This document shows positions 52,151-64,000 of a stretch of 64,000 bases of DNA, one piece after another. The DNA is from Liolophura sinensis (lineage: Eukaryota; Mollusca; Polyplacophora; Chitonida; Chitonidae). The translations under genes and the position numbers were made by a program. The first letter of the stretch is position 1; every line of letters begins with the position of its first letter. The notes beneath the pieces are model-generated. The model did no database searches, was not told the origin of the DNA, and saw only the letters and a program-made list of their open reading frames with translations. The stretch spans positions 43,936,645 to 44,000,644 of the forward strand of contig NC_088302.1 of NCBI RefSeq assembly GCF_032854445.1, read 5' to 3'.

Positions 52151-52554
52151 GCTATATAAATTAATGATTTGACGATGGCGCGATGCGATGCGAAAATGAA
52201 ACGATGGGTTTGGTAGACGATAATGAGATTTAACACGACTGGTACACACGATGCCGTATCTCCGATGTGAGCCAATATGCTCGACCTTATAGTCATTGTG
52301 ATAATTTTTCTAGGTAAAGGTATATGAATGTAGGCCTACTTGAGCTGTCTTATTGATTGCTGAAAGCCGAGAGTAATTTAACAGTTAATTGGTGGGCATT
52401 ATCTCAACCAGGAAAAGAGGGCACCAAAGCACCGGAAGCTCTTGTATCTTGTATATCCGTACACGCGTTCGATTGTATTTTAAAAGAAAAAGTATCCACC
52501 CTCAAGGTTGTTATACCTTCCTCCATGACGAAAACCCCCGGCGTATACAGGATA

Positions 52555-52600
52555 CAATTTTGAGCATGGCGTAAAACACCAATCAAGTAATTTTTTTTTT
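52555..52600 (+). mobile_element. SINE family A 3' end relic
   Basis: ttttgagcatggcgtaaaac followed by accaatcaagtaa, the last 40 or so bases of the family. Confidence 0.65.
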
Positions 52601-52659
52601 TTGTCACCTTGGGAAGTCATTTTTAAGAGTTGTATTACAATACCCAATAGTATTTGTGA

Positions 52660-53275
52660 GAAAAATCAGACACCGGAACGATCGCTATTTTATAGACGAC
52701 TCTTTGATGTCTAGCTGAAACTGAAGCGTGGGTATGGGTCTTAAGGGAGGGGGAGAGGGATGGCGGTATTCTGGGTGACAGACACACCTGCACGCTCCAC
52801 AGGCTGAGCCGAAGATCGATTCCCCGTGGTCCCTTGTTAGATCAAAAGGCTGTGGCGGAATGACCGCGGCTCCGGCCAATAGTGAAAGGCGGAAATTCTC
52901 TCTGAGCGGCAAATACCGATGAATGTCCGCGCTTAGAAATCTACAGCCACCCGATGTGCTGTGGACTGCTAGATAGGCCTGCGGACAGATTGGAGTGAGC
53001 AATCTGGGTCAGATACAAACATCTGCCATGTGCATAAGAGAAACGCACACCGACGACGTTAAGCCCTCGGTCACATGGCCAGATACGTCTGTTAGAAAAT
53101 GATGTTATATGTATAAAGAAAGAGGCCATGTTTACCTGCGTGGCCAAACGCTCGAGTCCAGGGTTGACAGCCACCCTCGCAAGTGCCTGCCCGCTTCCGT
53201 TGTAGCCCAGTACTCGACATGTACAGCCCGACGACTGGAGCCTAACAGCTGATCGACGCGACCCACGGTACGTTA
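52660..53275. promoter_or_regulatory. CpG-rich segment, possible promoter of an unseen gene
   Basis: I count about 39 CG in 52681-53280, near what base composition predicts, against about 6 in 600 bp of DDX11 intron at 25801-26400. Two minus-strand open frames here have no recognised similarity. Confidence 0.4.
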
Positions 53276-55055
53276 CTTAAACCAAGGAGCCTGATTCGGC
53301 ATGTATATAGTTAATGTATTCGATTATACACTGACGGACCGGGCATGTATGGTGAACTTTGAGGCCTGCCTGAGGATCACATGTAGGCCTACAGCAAGCT
53401 TGTTTATAAAAGCAGTAATTAGCCCTCGGTTAGGAACATATATAGTATACATGTGTATGACAGTGATGTATGCATGTATAATAAGCACTCTATATACACA
53501 CGTATAATTTGTTGTATATGAACCTATACCGTTGGGTGTATTCATCAGGTATATGTATATGTGTATAATGAAATGAAAAACGTATATTCATCTAGCCTAT
53601 TTATACATATATATTTATAAAGTCTGTCACATTAATTATATCCGTGTCCGGTTTTTATCAGGTAATTATATTCATCAGGCCTACAGGTTTATTTGAATAA
53701 TAAAACTGGTTAATGAAAATACGTCATGTATGAAGCGTCCATGTGCAGGTATTGGTGAACAGTACGCCTTAAGCATGAGAGGTAAGGTGCATCTATACCG
53801 ACCTAATCTATAGGAAGATGTGAGGGACAGTTAGTAATGGCTGCAAACATGCTCATAAACCGACAAGGCCTTGTTGTGACATATATGTACGAAGATGCGG
53901 GAAGTATAGGTCTATTATTTGTGAGCTGATAAAGGTACGCGTGCATAATTAAGTGTGTGTTTACTGTTAATATAGTGTTTGTCACGAGAGAGGATTATCA
54001 TACAGATGCAATTGTCAGCGCGAAATAAGATATTCAAATCGTGCCCATCATTCGTTAAAATGCGCTCAGTTTTATTGCATCGACAAAAGTCTAATGAAAA
54101 CAGAAAGAAAAAAACAGTTTCGCGTCTTTCAAACAACACGAACATCAAAGTCGATATCTTTTTGGGAGTACTCTAAATCGCTACGACCCTAATGTACATA
54201 AGTTTTGGTGCATACCTTGGCCCAGCCTGTGAGAAAGAAGCCATAAAAATCTTGACATAGGTTGACCGTCAAAATCTGGACCTTTCTTTGCCAATAGCTG
54301 TCAGCTGAGTAGTCTGGATGGGTTCTTCAACTTCGTTCAATAACACTCAACGCCATCCAGCAGGGTTGAATGGGAAATGTGCATGTGTGTTTTTTTGTCA
54401 ACACGTTGAATGAAGTTGAGTGAAAGTAACCAATCAGCGGGCGTGTAGAAATAACGCGACCGTCTTGTGGCACCAAGGGCGGTACCAAAATCGAAAGAGA
54501 AACTCGTCTCACGATGAGACAGAGGTTTCGATTATACAGGGGTATGAACAATACCCTTGCCTGTAAAACGTTGTCTGAAGATTACAAAGACAGGGCCAAA
54601 AGAAAATCATTGTGTCTTATGCATTATAGAGAAAGATTGAAATTTCCCTCCAAATTATCGAAAATTCGGTAAATAACACAACTCAACACACGACAACAGT
54701 GTTGGGCAATGTTGACCTATCTGATTTGAAGTGTGGATGGGACACTGAACTTATCTTAACAGCATTCAACTTGCTGTTGAGTCAACAGAAGTTGAACGAT
54801 CTTTGATAGCCTGAAAGCAGCATTCACACGATGTGATTTGTAGTGGAAAAAAAACAAAACAAAGCTTTATTTATAAAATAAATAAAAAAGCTTTCATGAG
54901 CTACGTTTAGGCGATGCGATCTGTCGAGTGTCACAATCGCATGAAATAGGGCTTGTCATTTTCTCATTCGTTTAGTCGACTTCTTTGCATCACCGCTTAA
55001 TCGTGTAAACAAAACACTTGAGAGTTTCCTGGATATGTACGTAGATGATATCAAA

Positions 55056-55345
55056 CTTGAGACTAAGTTTGTGCGTTGGACTGATGTGTGAGACTGAGTT
55101 TGTGCGTGAAACTGAGTTTGTGCGTGAGACTGAGTTTGTGCGTGGGACTGATATGAGAGGCTGAGCTTATTTCATGGGACTGATGTGTGAGACTGAGCTT
55201 ATTTCATGGGACTGATGTGTGAGGCTGAGTGTGTGCGTGGGACTGATGTGTGAGGCGGAGCTTGTGCGTGGGACTGATGTGAGAGGCTGAGGATGTGCGT
55301 GATACTGATGTGCGTGGGACTCCTATGTGAAGCTGAGTTCTTGCG
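55056..55345. repeat. 30-bp minisatellite, about 9 copies
   Basis: Unit ggactgatgtgtgaggctga followed by gtttgtgcgt, with variants gcttatttcat in the middle. Confidence 0.85.
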
Positions 55346-57075
55346 TGGAACTTATGTGCTACGCTATGGTTGAGATAATACTCCCATTCATCCCTGACAC
55401 ATGGATTGAAAACTGAAAAAGTATGGTAATCAGCCTGTGGACTAACCGGTTTTCTGCCGATAGCATGCACTGTTACATATTGACATCATTTTTTGTTTGG
55501 GTCAGGTTTATCATGAATTGTTTTCTGTTGATTCCCTCCATAGTGGAACTGCCTTCTCATAGCGGTAACATTAGGTGGCTACGAATAACCACTATGTAAC
55601 ATTATCTCATCATCCGGACGTTGAACACACAAGCTCTTATCTTTGGCTCACAATATTCATTATACAGACGACTGACAGACACGTGAGTAATGTTTGCGTT
55701 CAACTCACGGTCCGGTCTCAACGTGCGTATTAACGCACTTTATTGTGTTGTAGTCTCTGTTGTATTAGGTACCTTTATATTTCAGTTATTAATCCGCTTG
55801 CTGTAGCTTTATGTTTTATCTGCTGGGGATTATATGTTCGATGTAAACATGTACGACGTGCCCGTTGACCCTGGGCGTATAGACCATTATTTACTTTACG
55901 TTTGGCAACATCTCTGAACCAAAGCTTTGTTAGGTTATAGTTCATATTTCTGAATCTCTTCCATATTTGTTACAGGTACATATTTATTCACTTACATACT
56001 TTGTCCTGTGCTAAAGAACGACGCCAATATACTCGTGTGTTTACATTCATATGACGGGTTAGGCGTCTAGATGAAAAACTATCGCCTACTCTGTACTTTG
56101 TCTACATTATACTCAGAGCTGCGAATGGCTAAGCTATATATTCTTATTAGATGTTTCTTGCCACGTTCTAGCCATTGTATCTCATCGCATGGAAAATCTC
56201 TGGTAGCTTGGAAAAGAATGGATGAATTACCGACTTACCACAGTCATGCACGTACCAGGACACTCTGCTTTCAATATTCTTTTTTGCAACTATGAAAAGC
56301 GTGAATGCTATAGAACTAGCGAATCGTGGTCTATAGACAAAATGTGTGGGAAACATTTTATGCAGAAGATTTATTTTTCAGCATGACCTATTCTTTGCCG
56401 CCATTTTGTCATCCAGAAATCGTTAAAAACGCCTTCTCAAGAACGGCTAATTTGATTACGCTGAAATTTAATTTGCAGATAGAAGGCGCAACGACGAATA
56501 AAGTTTCAGAAAATGGTGCATAAATCTGTAGAAGCTGGCTACTGGCTGCATGGTTTACTTTGAGCGTCTGCTCACGAATATGTTAATACTTTACTACCTT
56601 TTATTGTTTTGAGACAATTTGTGATTAAGCGAAAATCCGAAATAATGTAAATATTTGTTCACGAATACTTCTGGCGTTGAAGAAACTAAAATTTAAGTAG
56701 AGTGAAAGTTCCATATTATCTGTTAAGAAGCTGTTTTTAAATTGACGAGACACTAATACGGCCGGCGCTATTAGGACTCAAATTTTGGTCGGAGCCAATC
56801 AATTTAAAAACGTTTTTCTTCAGTCATTCTGAACTGGATTTTTTATAGCAGACAGAAAATGGGGAGGCGAAAAATAGTTTTAAGAATCTATATTCATATC
56901 TTGAAACTAGAGAAATTTCACGATGTACATGAAATTCACATAGCTAAAAACTTTTGTTAGTTAACATTGAAAGAGAACTATCTTGTTTAGTTAGAGCTCT
57001 TTGTAATGAATCTGGCCTGCCTTGCGCAGTTTTGCTGAAAAATGCGTTCGAAGTGCGAGAAAAATGAAGTTTTGA

Positions 57076-57085
57076 GTCACGTGAC
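57076..57085. promoter_or_regulatory. GTCACGTGAC E-box
   Basis: Same 10-bp bHLH-zip palindrome as at 51075-51084, in an unrelated context. No gene next to it is visible. Confidence 0.3.
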
Positions 57086-58434
57086 GGAAAACAGTTACTG
57101 TGGCAGCCGTAAAGCTGAAAACTAGTGAGCTGAAAGGGATACTGATGTGCTATTTGCGTTAATAAAATTGAAAATACTAAAAGGTTGAACTTTGGTTAAC
57201 TTCGGTATGCTGTATAGTAAAGGTATAAAACACCGCCTTGCTTAGTATTTGCTATTACGAAAATGTTAAGGTGCAGTGGTAGTCTTACACTGAAACAGAA
57301 GCTGCAAAGTGAGACACTTTCTTGGTTACTGTTCGAAACCTAACTTTCTACCAGGACAAATAGCAGCATTTATATATAGCAGGAAAACTGGTGCATGGTC
57401 AAGGGGAGATACTCTGTTTAGTAACGGTTTGGGTAATATTCTTGTTTGAAGTACCGATTGGTATTAAATTGTATATTTTTGGGCCATTATGCATACAGGT
57501 ATTACGTATCCTCATACCAGCGAGTCATAAGTTCTAACCCTGCTGCCAGGGACTCTTCATTGATTTCATTATCTCAAGAATGCAAAATTTAGGTAATTTG
57601 GAAAACAAACGAGTGTTAAATGCAGGTGAAAGAAAGGACGAAAGGAAGAAATAAAACATATCTGTACACAACTTGTTATCGATATTATGCAGTTACGACA
57701 AACCTGATACGGCGTTTTTGTTACTGTCATTGCCTGCTGTTTTAAATAGTCTTACATGTTATCGGAGTTTCTGTACATACAAGTAGATTTCTGTAAACAT
57801 TGCGTGATTATCATTATAACGTGTAACTTCTGCTGTTTTAACAACTATTTCGTAGGAGATTTTCAACTTACTTTATGTTTTATGGTTTTTCCGCGTATTA
57901 CAGTCAAGTATACATTTATAGTCACATACGTAAAACAGTGAATAGTCACAGCCATAAAGCTGTAATTTACTAAGCACTGTGTTGCTAAATACCAGACTTA
58001 TTCCACTTAAAGAAAATCGACCATTATTCCGTAACCACATATAATATTTGTACATAGAAGGTTTATAATCCCACATCACTGTTAATGCCCTGCAGTACGT
58101 CTTTATTCACTGATTTATTCACAGGCAGTTCGATCCGACCTGAAATATGAGGCGAGGACATCTCCTTAGTTAAATGAGCTAGCGGAGGGGATTATAGTAG
58201 AAGTTTTGCATCGGACTGTAGATTAAAATCTGCGCTGTGTGTGCGTATGTTAAACCTGTGCGTGTTGATACTTGTATTGCTTCGACTGCGTTTTGAAGAT
58301 AATGTGAAGTGAAGCTTGGCACCGTACTTCTATAGTGATTTACGTACAGTAAATTGCATATTTATACATCAAATTTAGTACAGTCATTGTCGGATATCAT
58401 ATTGCTGGGGTTATTCAGGTTTATCCAAAATATG

Positions 58435-58830
58435 GCTGTGGATCGGGTTGTGGTCAAGTGTTTTAGGTACCTTCAATCGCTGAGACATATACGAGTGAAG
58501 GGTTCAAATCCATTTAACGTGTACAGGAAATTTGTATGGGTTTCCGCGCTCTCGATGTTTGAGGGGCCTTGGTGACAATAAATAAACGGTCGATGATGCT
58601 GGTGGTGCCATTAGCATGTGCAGTCCAGCGTTCGTTGTCCAGTTGTCTTCCACCAAGACGGTTTTCCTGTCTATGCGCTAAACGTGAGAAAGTGCGTCAG
58701 TAATTTGCCGAAAAGGTCGATTATTTATCTCGAGCATTCCGCGGTTTCACATCTAAGTGACCATCATCGTATGTGTGTAAAATTGTTGAACATAGCGTTA
58801 AAAAGCAATCAATCAATCATAATTAAATAA
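58435..58830 (+). mobile_element. SINE-like element, fourth family
   Basis: B-box-like gggttcaaatcc at 58500, a body with ggggccttggtgacaataaa, and a 3' end gaacatagcgttaaaaagca followed by (atca)n. The 3' end is analogous to, but distinct from, families A-C. Confidence 0.5.
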
Positions 58831-60076
58831 CTGTAAATTGACATGACATCGACTCTATACTGTGGACTATGAAATAGGGAAAGGAATTCTGCTGGTGAAA
58901 GTGATACTTGCAGGAACCACTCATTATTCTCTCAAAAATATATTTGTTCTAATTCTGAGGATAGCGCAATATAAGGTTTGCAGGTTTAAGCTTTAAAGAT
59001 GTTTAAATTGTGTGAAGTTAAAGGAGACATAAAAAAGGACGAAGAGAATGGTTTAATGAACATGAAGAAAGATAAAAAAATGAAAAATAGAAAATATTTA
59101 TGCATTTTTTCCGTCAGTTGTCGGAAATGACGTCATCGATGTACATACTGGGATAGCGGGACCAGCTTATTGGAGCCCCCCTCAATTTGGACTCAGCTTA
59201 TTGGAGCCCCTCCCCCCCTATTTGGACTCACCCCACCCCCACCCCCACCCCCCAAATCCCCGCTCACAAACTCACACACGCACTTTATCTATCTTTATCT
59301 TTAGCTATCACCGTTGACGTCACCACAGCAATCTGCTTAATTTGCGGACTGACTTCTGGGGGCCATACAAACACTGTACTTTAAAGTCATTTTACGCCCC
59401 AAGAGAGAGCTGATAAACTTTTTTGTAGGTTTAAATGTTAGACCACATCATGTGCTTAAAATTAAAAAATTAAAATTAGAAACCGAGCATTTCATGTATC
59501 CTTAAGATGGTATACATGGAATACTACCATGTACAAAGCAGCGTTCTGACAGACAGTTACGCACTTTTTCTTACATGCATGGTGTGCCCCAGACATGACC
59601 TGCAAGTCTGTAACAATGCAAGGGTTAAGCAAGAGTTAATGGATTTCCGCCTGTAAAAGCACAGATTACAGATAGCTTACTGGCGGTATAGGCTGTACTC
59701 AGACCCAATGTAAGCGGGATCATGGTATGGGCGCAGATATATCCGGGTGAGATCTAGGCTTACGTACATTTGTATGCATATAGAAAGTGTAGAGTGTAGA
59801 CTTTGTCTTTAATAGTAAGCACAGATTAATTGCCCATGCACGATGAGTTTATTGCTCTCATTTTGGAGGCATGTAGATTGAGTCTGTAAGCCCACGAAAG
59901 TGTTGATAGTCCCCGGTGTATCAGTTTGGTGCACTATCTGCTTCTGTTGTCCTACCTTGACACTACGCTCTAGACCAGAAAAGGCACCAACATATTAAGT
60001 TGACAGCAAACGGAACATTTATTGTCCTCATAAATAACTGTAAGTACTACCAAAGCCATTAGACCTGCGCGTATAT

Positions 60077-60260
60077 AACGACATCGACATTACGCTGGAG
60101 TGTACAATGTTGTGTAGCCATTGGCTGAGCACCGTGTAATACACCAGACCCACGCCCAGGCAACGACATCGACATTACGCTGGAGTGTACAATGCTGTGT
60201 AGCCATTGGCTGACCGCCGTGTAATACATCAGACCCACACCCAGGCAACGGCATCGACAA
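60077..60260. repeat. 85-bp direct repeat, two copies and a bit
   Basis: Units start aacgacatcgacattacgct at 60077, 60162 and 60247 (partial). The first two are nearly identical. Confidence 0.9.
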
Positions 60261-60971
60261 TACGCCATGTTTGGCCATTTGCCAAATATCACAATGTTGT
60301 CATTATTCTGTTTTTGCTATTTATTTTGTATGTTATATTAAGCAGAGAATACCAAATGAACTCGCTGTAAACTGACAAACCCATTAATGTTCATTGTACT
60401 CGGTCATTCATGTGGCGCGGAGCACTGATCTTCTTGTCTTATTTTCCACTGATCATCCAGGTTAGTTCTTTCGCTTCTCACCGGAGTGTTCACCACATTA
60501 AACACCTCTACCTGGAGAAGGAATGAGACAGACAATTGTTAGGTTTGGGAGTTCCATAAGTATGTCGGTTATTCCAACGAAATGTCACTCATTTGTGTTC
60601 ATGGAACTATAGCCGAAGGTGTGAATGTTGTTGTGCGCTGACGGGCAGAAGGAAGGGGAGATTCAGATATATTGGCGAAGGCCTTTACGTGTGGTTCAGA
60701 CATGTGAGACATCTAAAAGGAGGAAGGTGTTGAAAATAACATGGTATGTCGTTATGTACAAGTGAAGCAACCATAAGCTGATTATCGGCCTAGGCTGTGA
60801 GGCAGATTGTATTGGTTCAAACAACTAACAGGTAAATATATACCTGCAGTGACCATGAGGTATACAAGTTTATACATTCCTGTATGACCAAGATTGTCTG
60901 CTGACAATTGTTTACGAGGTTGACTAAGTCCGCTCACAGAAGAAAAAGTGCATCGCTTGTGCAAGAACTTA
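60261..60971. other. Unique sequence before the terminal array
   Basis: No gene, RNA or repeat recognised. Confidence 0.6.
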
Positions 60972-63900
60972 CTGTAGGCCAGTATACATTGCCTGGGTTA
61001 TCGACTGGCAGTAGACCAGTATACATTGTCTGGGTTATCGACTGGCTGTAGACCAGTATACATTGCCTGGGTTATCGACTGGCTGTAGACCAGTATACAT
61101 TGTCTGGGTTATCGACTGGCTGTAGACCAGTATACATTGCCTGGGTTATCGACTGGCTGTAGACCAGTATACATTGTCTGGGTTATCGACTGGCTGTAGA
61201 CCAGTATACATTGCCTGGGTTATCGACTGGCTGTAGACCAGTATACATTGTCTGGGTTATCGACTGGCTGTAGACCAGTATACATTGCCTGGGTTATCGA
61301 CTGGCTGTAGACCAGTATACATTGTCTGGTTTATCGACTGGCTGTAGACCAGTATACATTGTCTGGTTTATCGAGTGGCTGTAGTCCAGTATATGTTGTA
61401 TGGGTTATCAAGTGGTTGTAGTTCAGTACACAATGGATTATCGACTGGCTGTAGGCCAGTATACATTGTCTGGGTTATCGACTGGCTGTAGACCAGTATA
61501 CATTGTCCGGATTATCCACTGACTGTAGGCCAGTATACATTCTCTGGATTATCGACTGGCTGTAGGCCAGTATACATTGTCTGTATTAGCGACTGGTTGC
61601 AGACCAGTATACATTCTCTGGATTATCGACTGGCTGTAGGCCAGTATACATTGTCTGGATTATCGACTAGCTGAAGACCAGTATATATTGTTTGGGTTAT
61701 GGACTGGTTGTAGACCAGTATACATTGTTTGGGTTATCGAGTGGTTGTATTCCAGTACACATTGGATTATCGACTGGCTGTAGGCCAATATACATTCTCT
61801 GGATTATCGACTGGCTGTAGCCCAGTATACATTGTCTGGGTTAGCGACTGGCTGCAAGCCAGTATACATTGTGTGGTGTTATCGACTGGCTGTAGACCAG
61901 CATACATTGTCTGGATTATCGACTGGCTGTAGACCAGTATACATTGTCTGAGTTACCGACTGGCTGTAGACCTGTACACATTGTCTAGGTTATAGAGTGG
62001 TTGTAGTCCAGTATTCATTGTCTGGATTATCGACTGGCTGTAGACCAGTACACATTGTCTGGGTTATCGACTGGCTGTAGACTCGTACACATTGTTTGGG
62101 TTATCGACTGGCTGTAGGCCAGTATACATTGTCTGTTGTTATCGACTGGCTGTAGGCCAGTATACATTGTCTGGATTATCGACTGGATGTAGGCCAGTAT
62201 ACATTGTCTGGGTTATCAACTGGCTGTAGTCCAGTACACATTGGATTCAACTGGCTGTAGACCAGAACACATTGTCTGGGTTATCGACTGGCTGTAGACC
62301 AGTACACATTGTCTAAGTTATCGAGGTTGTAATCCAGTACACATTGGATTATCGACTGGCTGTAGGCTAGTATACATTGTCTGGGTTATTGACTGGCTGT
62401 AGGCCAGTATACATTGTCTGGATTATCGACTCGCTGTAGACCAGTATACAATGTCTGGATTACCGACTGGTTGCAGACCAGTATACATTGTCAGGATTAT
62501 CGACTGGCTGTGGGCCAGTATACATTGTCTGGATTATCGACTGGCTGTAGATCAGTACACATTGTCTGGGTTATCGACTGGCTGTAAACCAGTATACATT
62601 GTCTGGGTTATCAAGTGGTTGTAGTCCAGTACACATTGGATTATCGACTGGCTGTAGGCCAATATACATTCTCTGGATTATCGACTGGCTGTAGACTAGT
62701 ATACATTGTCTGGGTTATCGACTGGCTGTAGACCAGTACACATTGTCTGGGTTATCGAGTGGTTGTAGTCCAGTACACATTGGATTATCGACTGGCTGTG
62801 GGCCAGTATACATTGTCTGGATTATCGACTGGCTGTAGGCCAGTACACATTGTCTGGGTTATCGAGTGGTTGTAGTCCAGTACACATTGGATTATCGACT
62901 GGCTGTAGGCCAGTATACATTATTTGGATTATCGACTGAATGTAGGCCAGTATACATTGTCTGGGTTATCTACTGGCTGTAGTCCAGTACACATTAGATT
63001 ATCAACTGGCTGTAGACCAGTATACATTGTTTTGGTTATCGACTGGCTGTAGACCAGTACACTTTGTCTAAGTTATCTACAGCCAGTCGATAATCCAATG
63101 TGTACTGGTCTACTGCCAGTCGATAATCCAGACAATGTGTACTGGTCTACAGCCAGTACACATTGGATTATCGACTGGCTGTAGGCTAGTATACATTGTC
63201 TGGGTTATCGATTGGCTGTAGACCAGTACACATTGTCTGGATTATCGACTGGCAGTAGACCAGTACACATTGGATTATCGACTGGCTGTAGACCAGTATA
63301 CATTGTCTGGATTATCGACTGGCTGTAGACCAGTACACATTGTCTGGGTTATCGACTGGCTGTAGACCAGTATACATTGTCTGGGTTATCGACTGGCTGT
63401 AGGCCAGTATACATTGTCTGGGTTATCGAGTGGCTGTAGTCCAGTACACATTGAATTATCGACTGGCTGTAGACCAGTATACATTGTCTGGGATATCGAC
63501 TGGCTGTAGACCAGTACACATTGTCTGGGTTATCGAGTGTTTGTAGTCCAGTACACATTGGATTATCGACTGGCTGTAGGCCAGTATACATTGTCTGGGT
63601 TATCGACTGGCTGTAGGCCAGTATACATTGTCTGGATTATCAACTGGCTGTAGACCAGTACACATTGTCTGGGTTATCAAGTGGTTGTAGTCCAGTACTC
63701 ATTGGATTATCGACTGGCCGTAGGCCAGTATACATTGTCTGGGTTATCGACCGGTTGTAGGCCAGTACGCATTGTCTGGGTTATCGACTGGCTGCAGGCC
63801 AGTACATATTGTCTGGGACATTGTGTGGCTGTAGTCCAGTACACATTGGATTATCGACTGGCTGTAGACCAGTATACATTGTCTGGGTTATTGACTGGCT

Positions 63901-64000
63901 GTAGGCCAGTATACATTGTCTGGGGTTATCGACTGGCTGTAGGCCAGTACACATTGGATTATTGACTGGCTGTAGGCCAGTATACATTGTGTGGTGTTAT
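60972..64000. repeat. 37-bp minisatellite, over 3 kb, runs off the window
   Basis: Unit gactggctgtagaccagtat followed by acattgtctgggttatc. About 80 copies. The core actggctgtaggccagt forms a hairpin with 6-bp arms. The first ten copies alternate attgcctg and attgtctg, a 74-bp higher order. Shorter units lacking the gtctg segment (acacattggattatc) are interspersed. About 80 bp at 63077-63157 is inverted. Confidence 0.96.

Larger units (their letters stand above)
50690..55055. other. Gene-poor DNA downstream of DDX11
   Basis: No supported gene. CpG is frequent here, unlike in the DDX11 introns. Notable points: an 18-bp CACGTG palindrome at 51071, SINE relics at 52018 and 52555, and a CpG-rich segment at 52660-53275. 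Confidence 0.6.
55346..60076. other. Gene-poor DNA
   Basis: No supported gene or RNA. One SINE-like element at 58435-58830, a GTCACGTGAC site at 57076 and a cccca-rich run at 59214-59252. Confidence 0.6.

Noticed and set aside
52685-53174. Minus-strand open frames of 105 and 77 codons
   Set aside because: They overlap each other in a CpG-rich segment with no recognised family. GC-rich sequence keeps frames open by chance.
60972-64000. CRISPR-like regular repeats
   Set aside because: Units adjoin with no unique spacers, in a eukaryotic context; it is a minisatellite.

Overview
The window is eukaryotic nuclear DNA: split genes with GT-AG introns, tRNA-derived SINEs with A/T-rich simple tails, and many minisatellites. 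The SINE families, including one whose 3' half resembles the Meta-type SINEs described from bivalves, suggest a marine lophotrochozoan, most likely a mollusc. The class cannot be fixed from sequence alone.

One protein gene is supported. It is the orthologue of the iron-sulfur DNA helicase DDX11 (yeast Chl1), on the + strand from 1196 to 49972. Twenty-six coding exons can be joined with consistent phases into 855 codons plus a stop. The start codon, the Q-motif and the first half of Walker A must lie upstream of the window, because the first visible exon opens exactly at the GKS of Walker A. Motif Ia, four Fe-S cysteines, the DEAH box, [23 protein letters not shown] and QxxGRxxR are all present and intact. 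The reading frame has no break, so the gene looks functional. Intron 19 is by far the longest (14.5 kb).

Region by region: 1-1195 is upstream intron without a recognisable exon. From 1.2 to 50.2 kb lies DDX11, its introns filled with SINEs, small TIR elements and tandem arrays. From 50.2 to 60.97 kb is gene-poor DNA with normal CpG content, including a CpG-rich stretch near 52.7-53.3 kb. From 60.97 kb to the window end is a 3-kb array of a 37-bp unit with an internal hairpin.

The most unusual feature is that four DDX11 exon edges have been copied into tandem arrays. Three arrays repeat the exon 3' end plus its splice donor (introns 8, 16, 19). One repeats the acceptor plus the exon 5' start (intron 9, ahead of the DEAH-box exon). 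Each array lays out a series of decoy splice sites beside the real one, and in every case use of a decoy would bring in a premature stop. I know of no described name for this arrangement, and its recurrence within one gene deserves a proper test.
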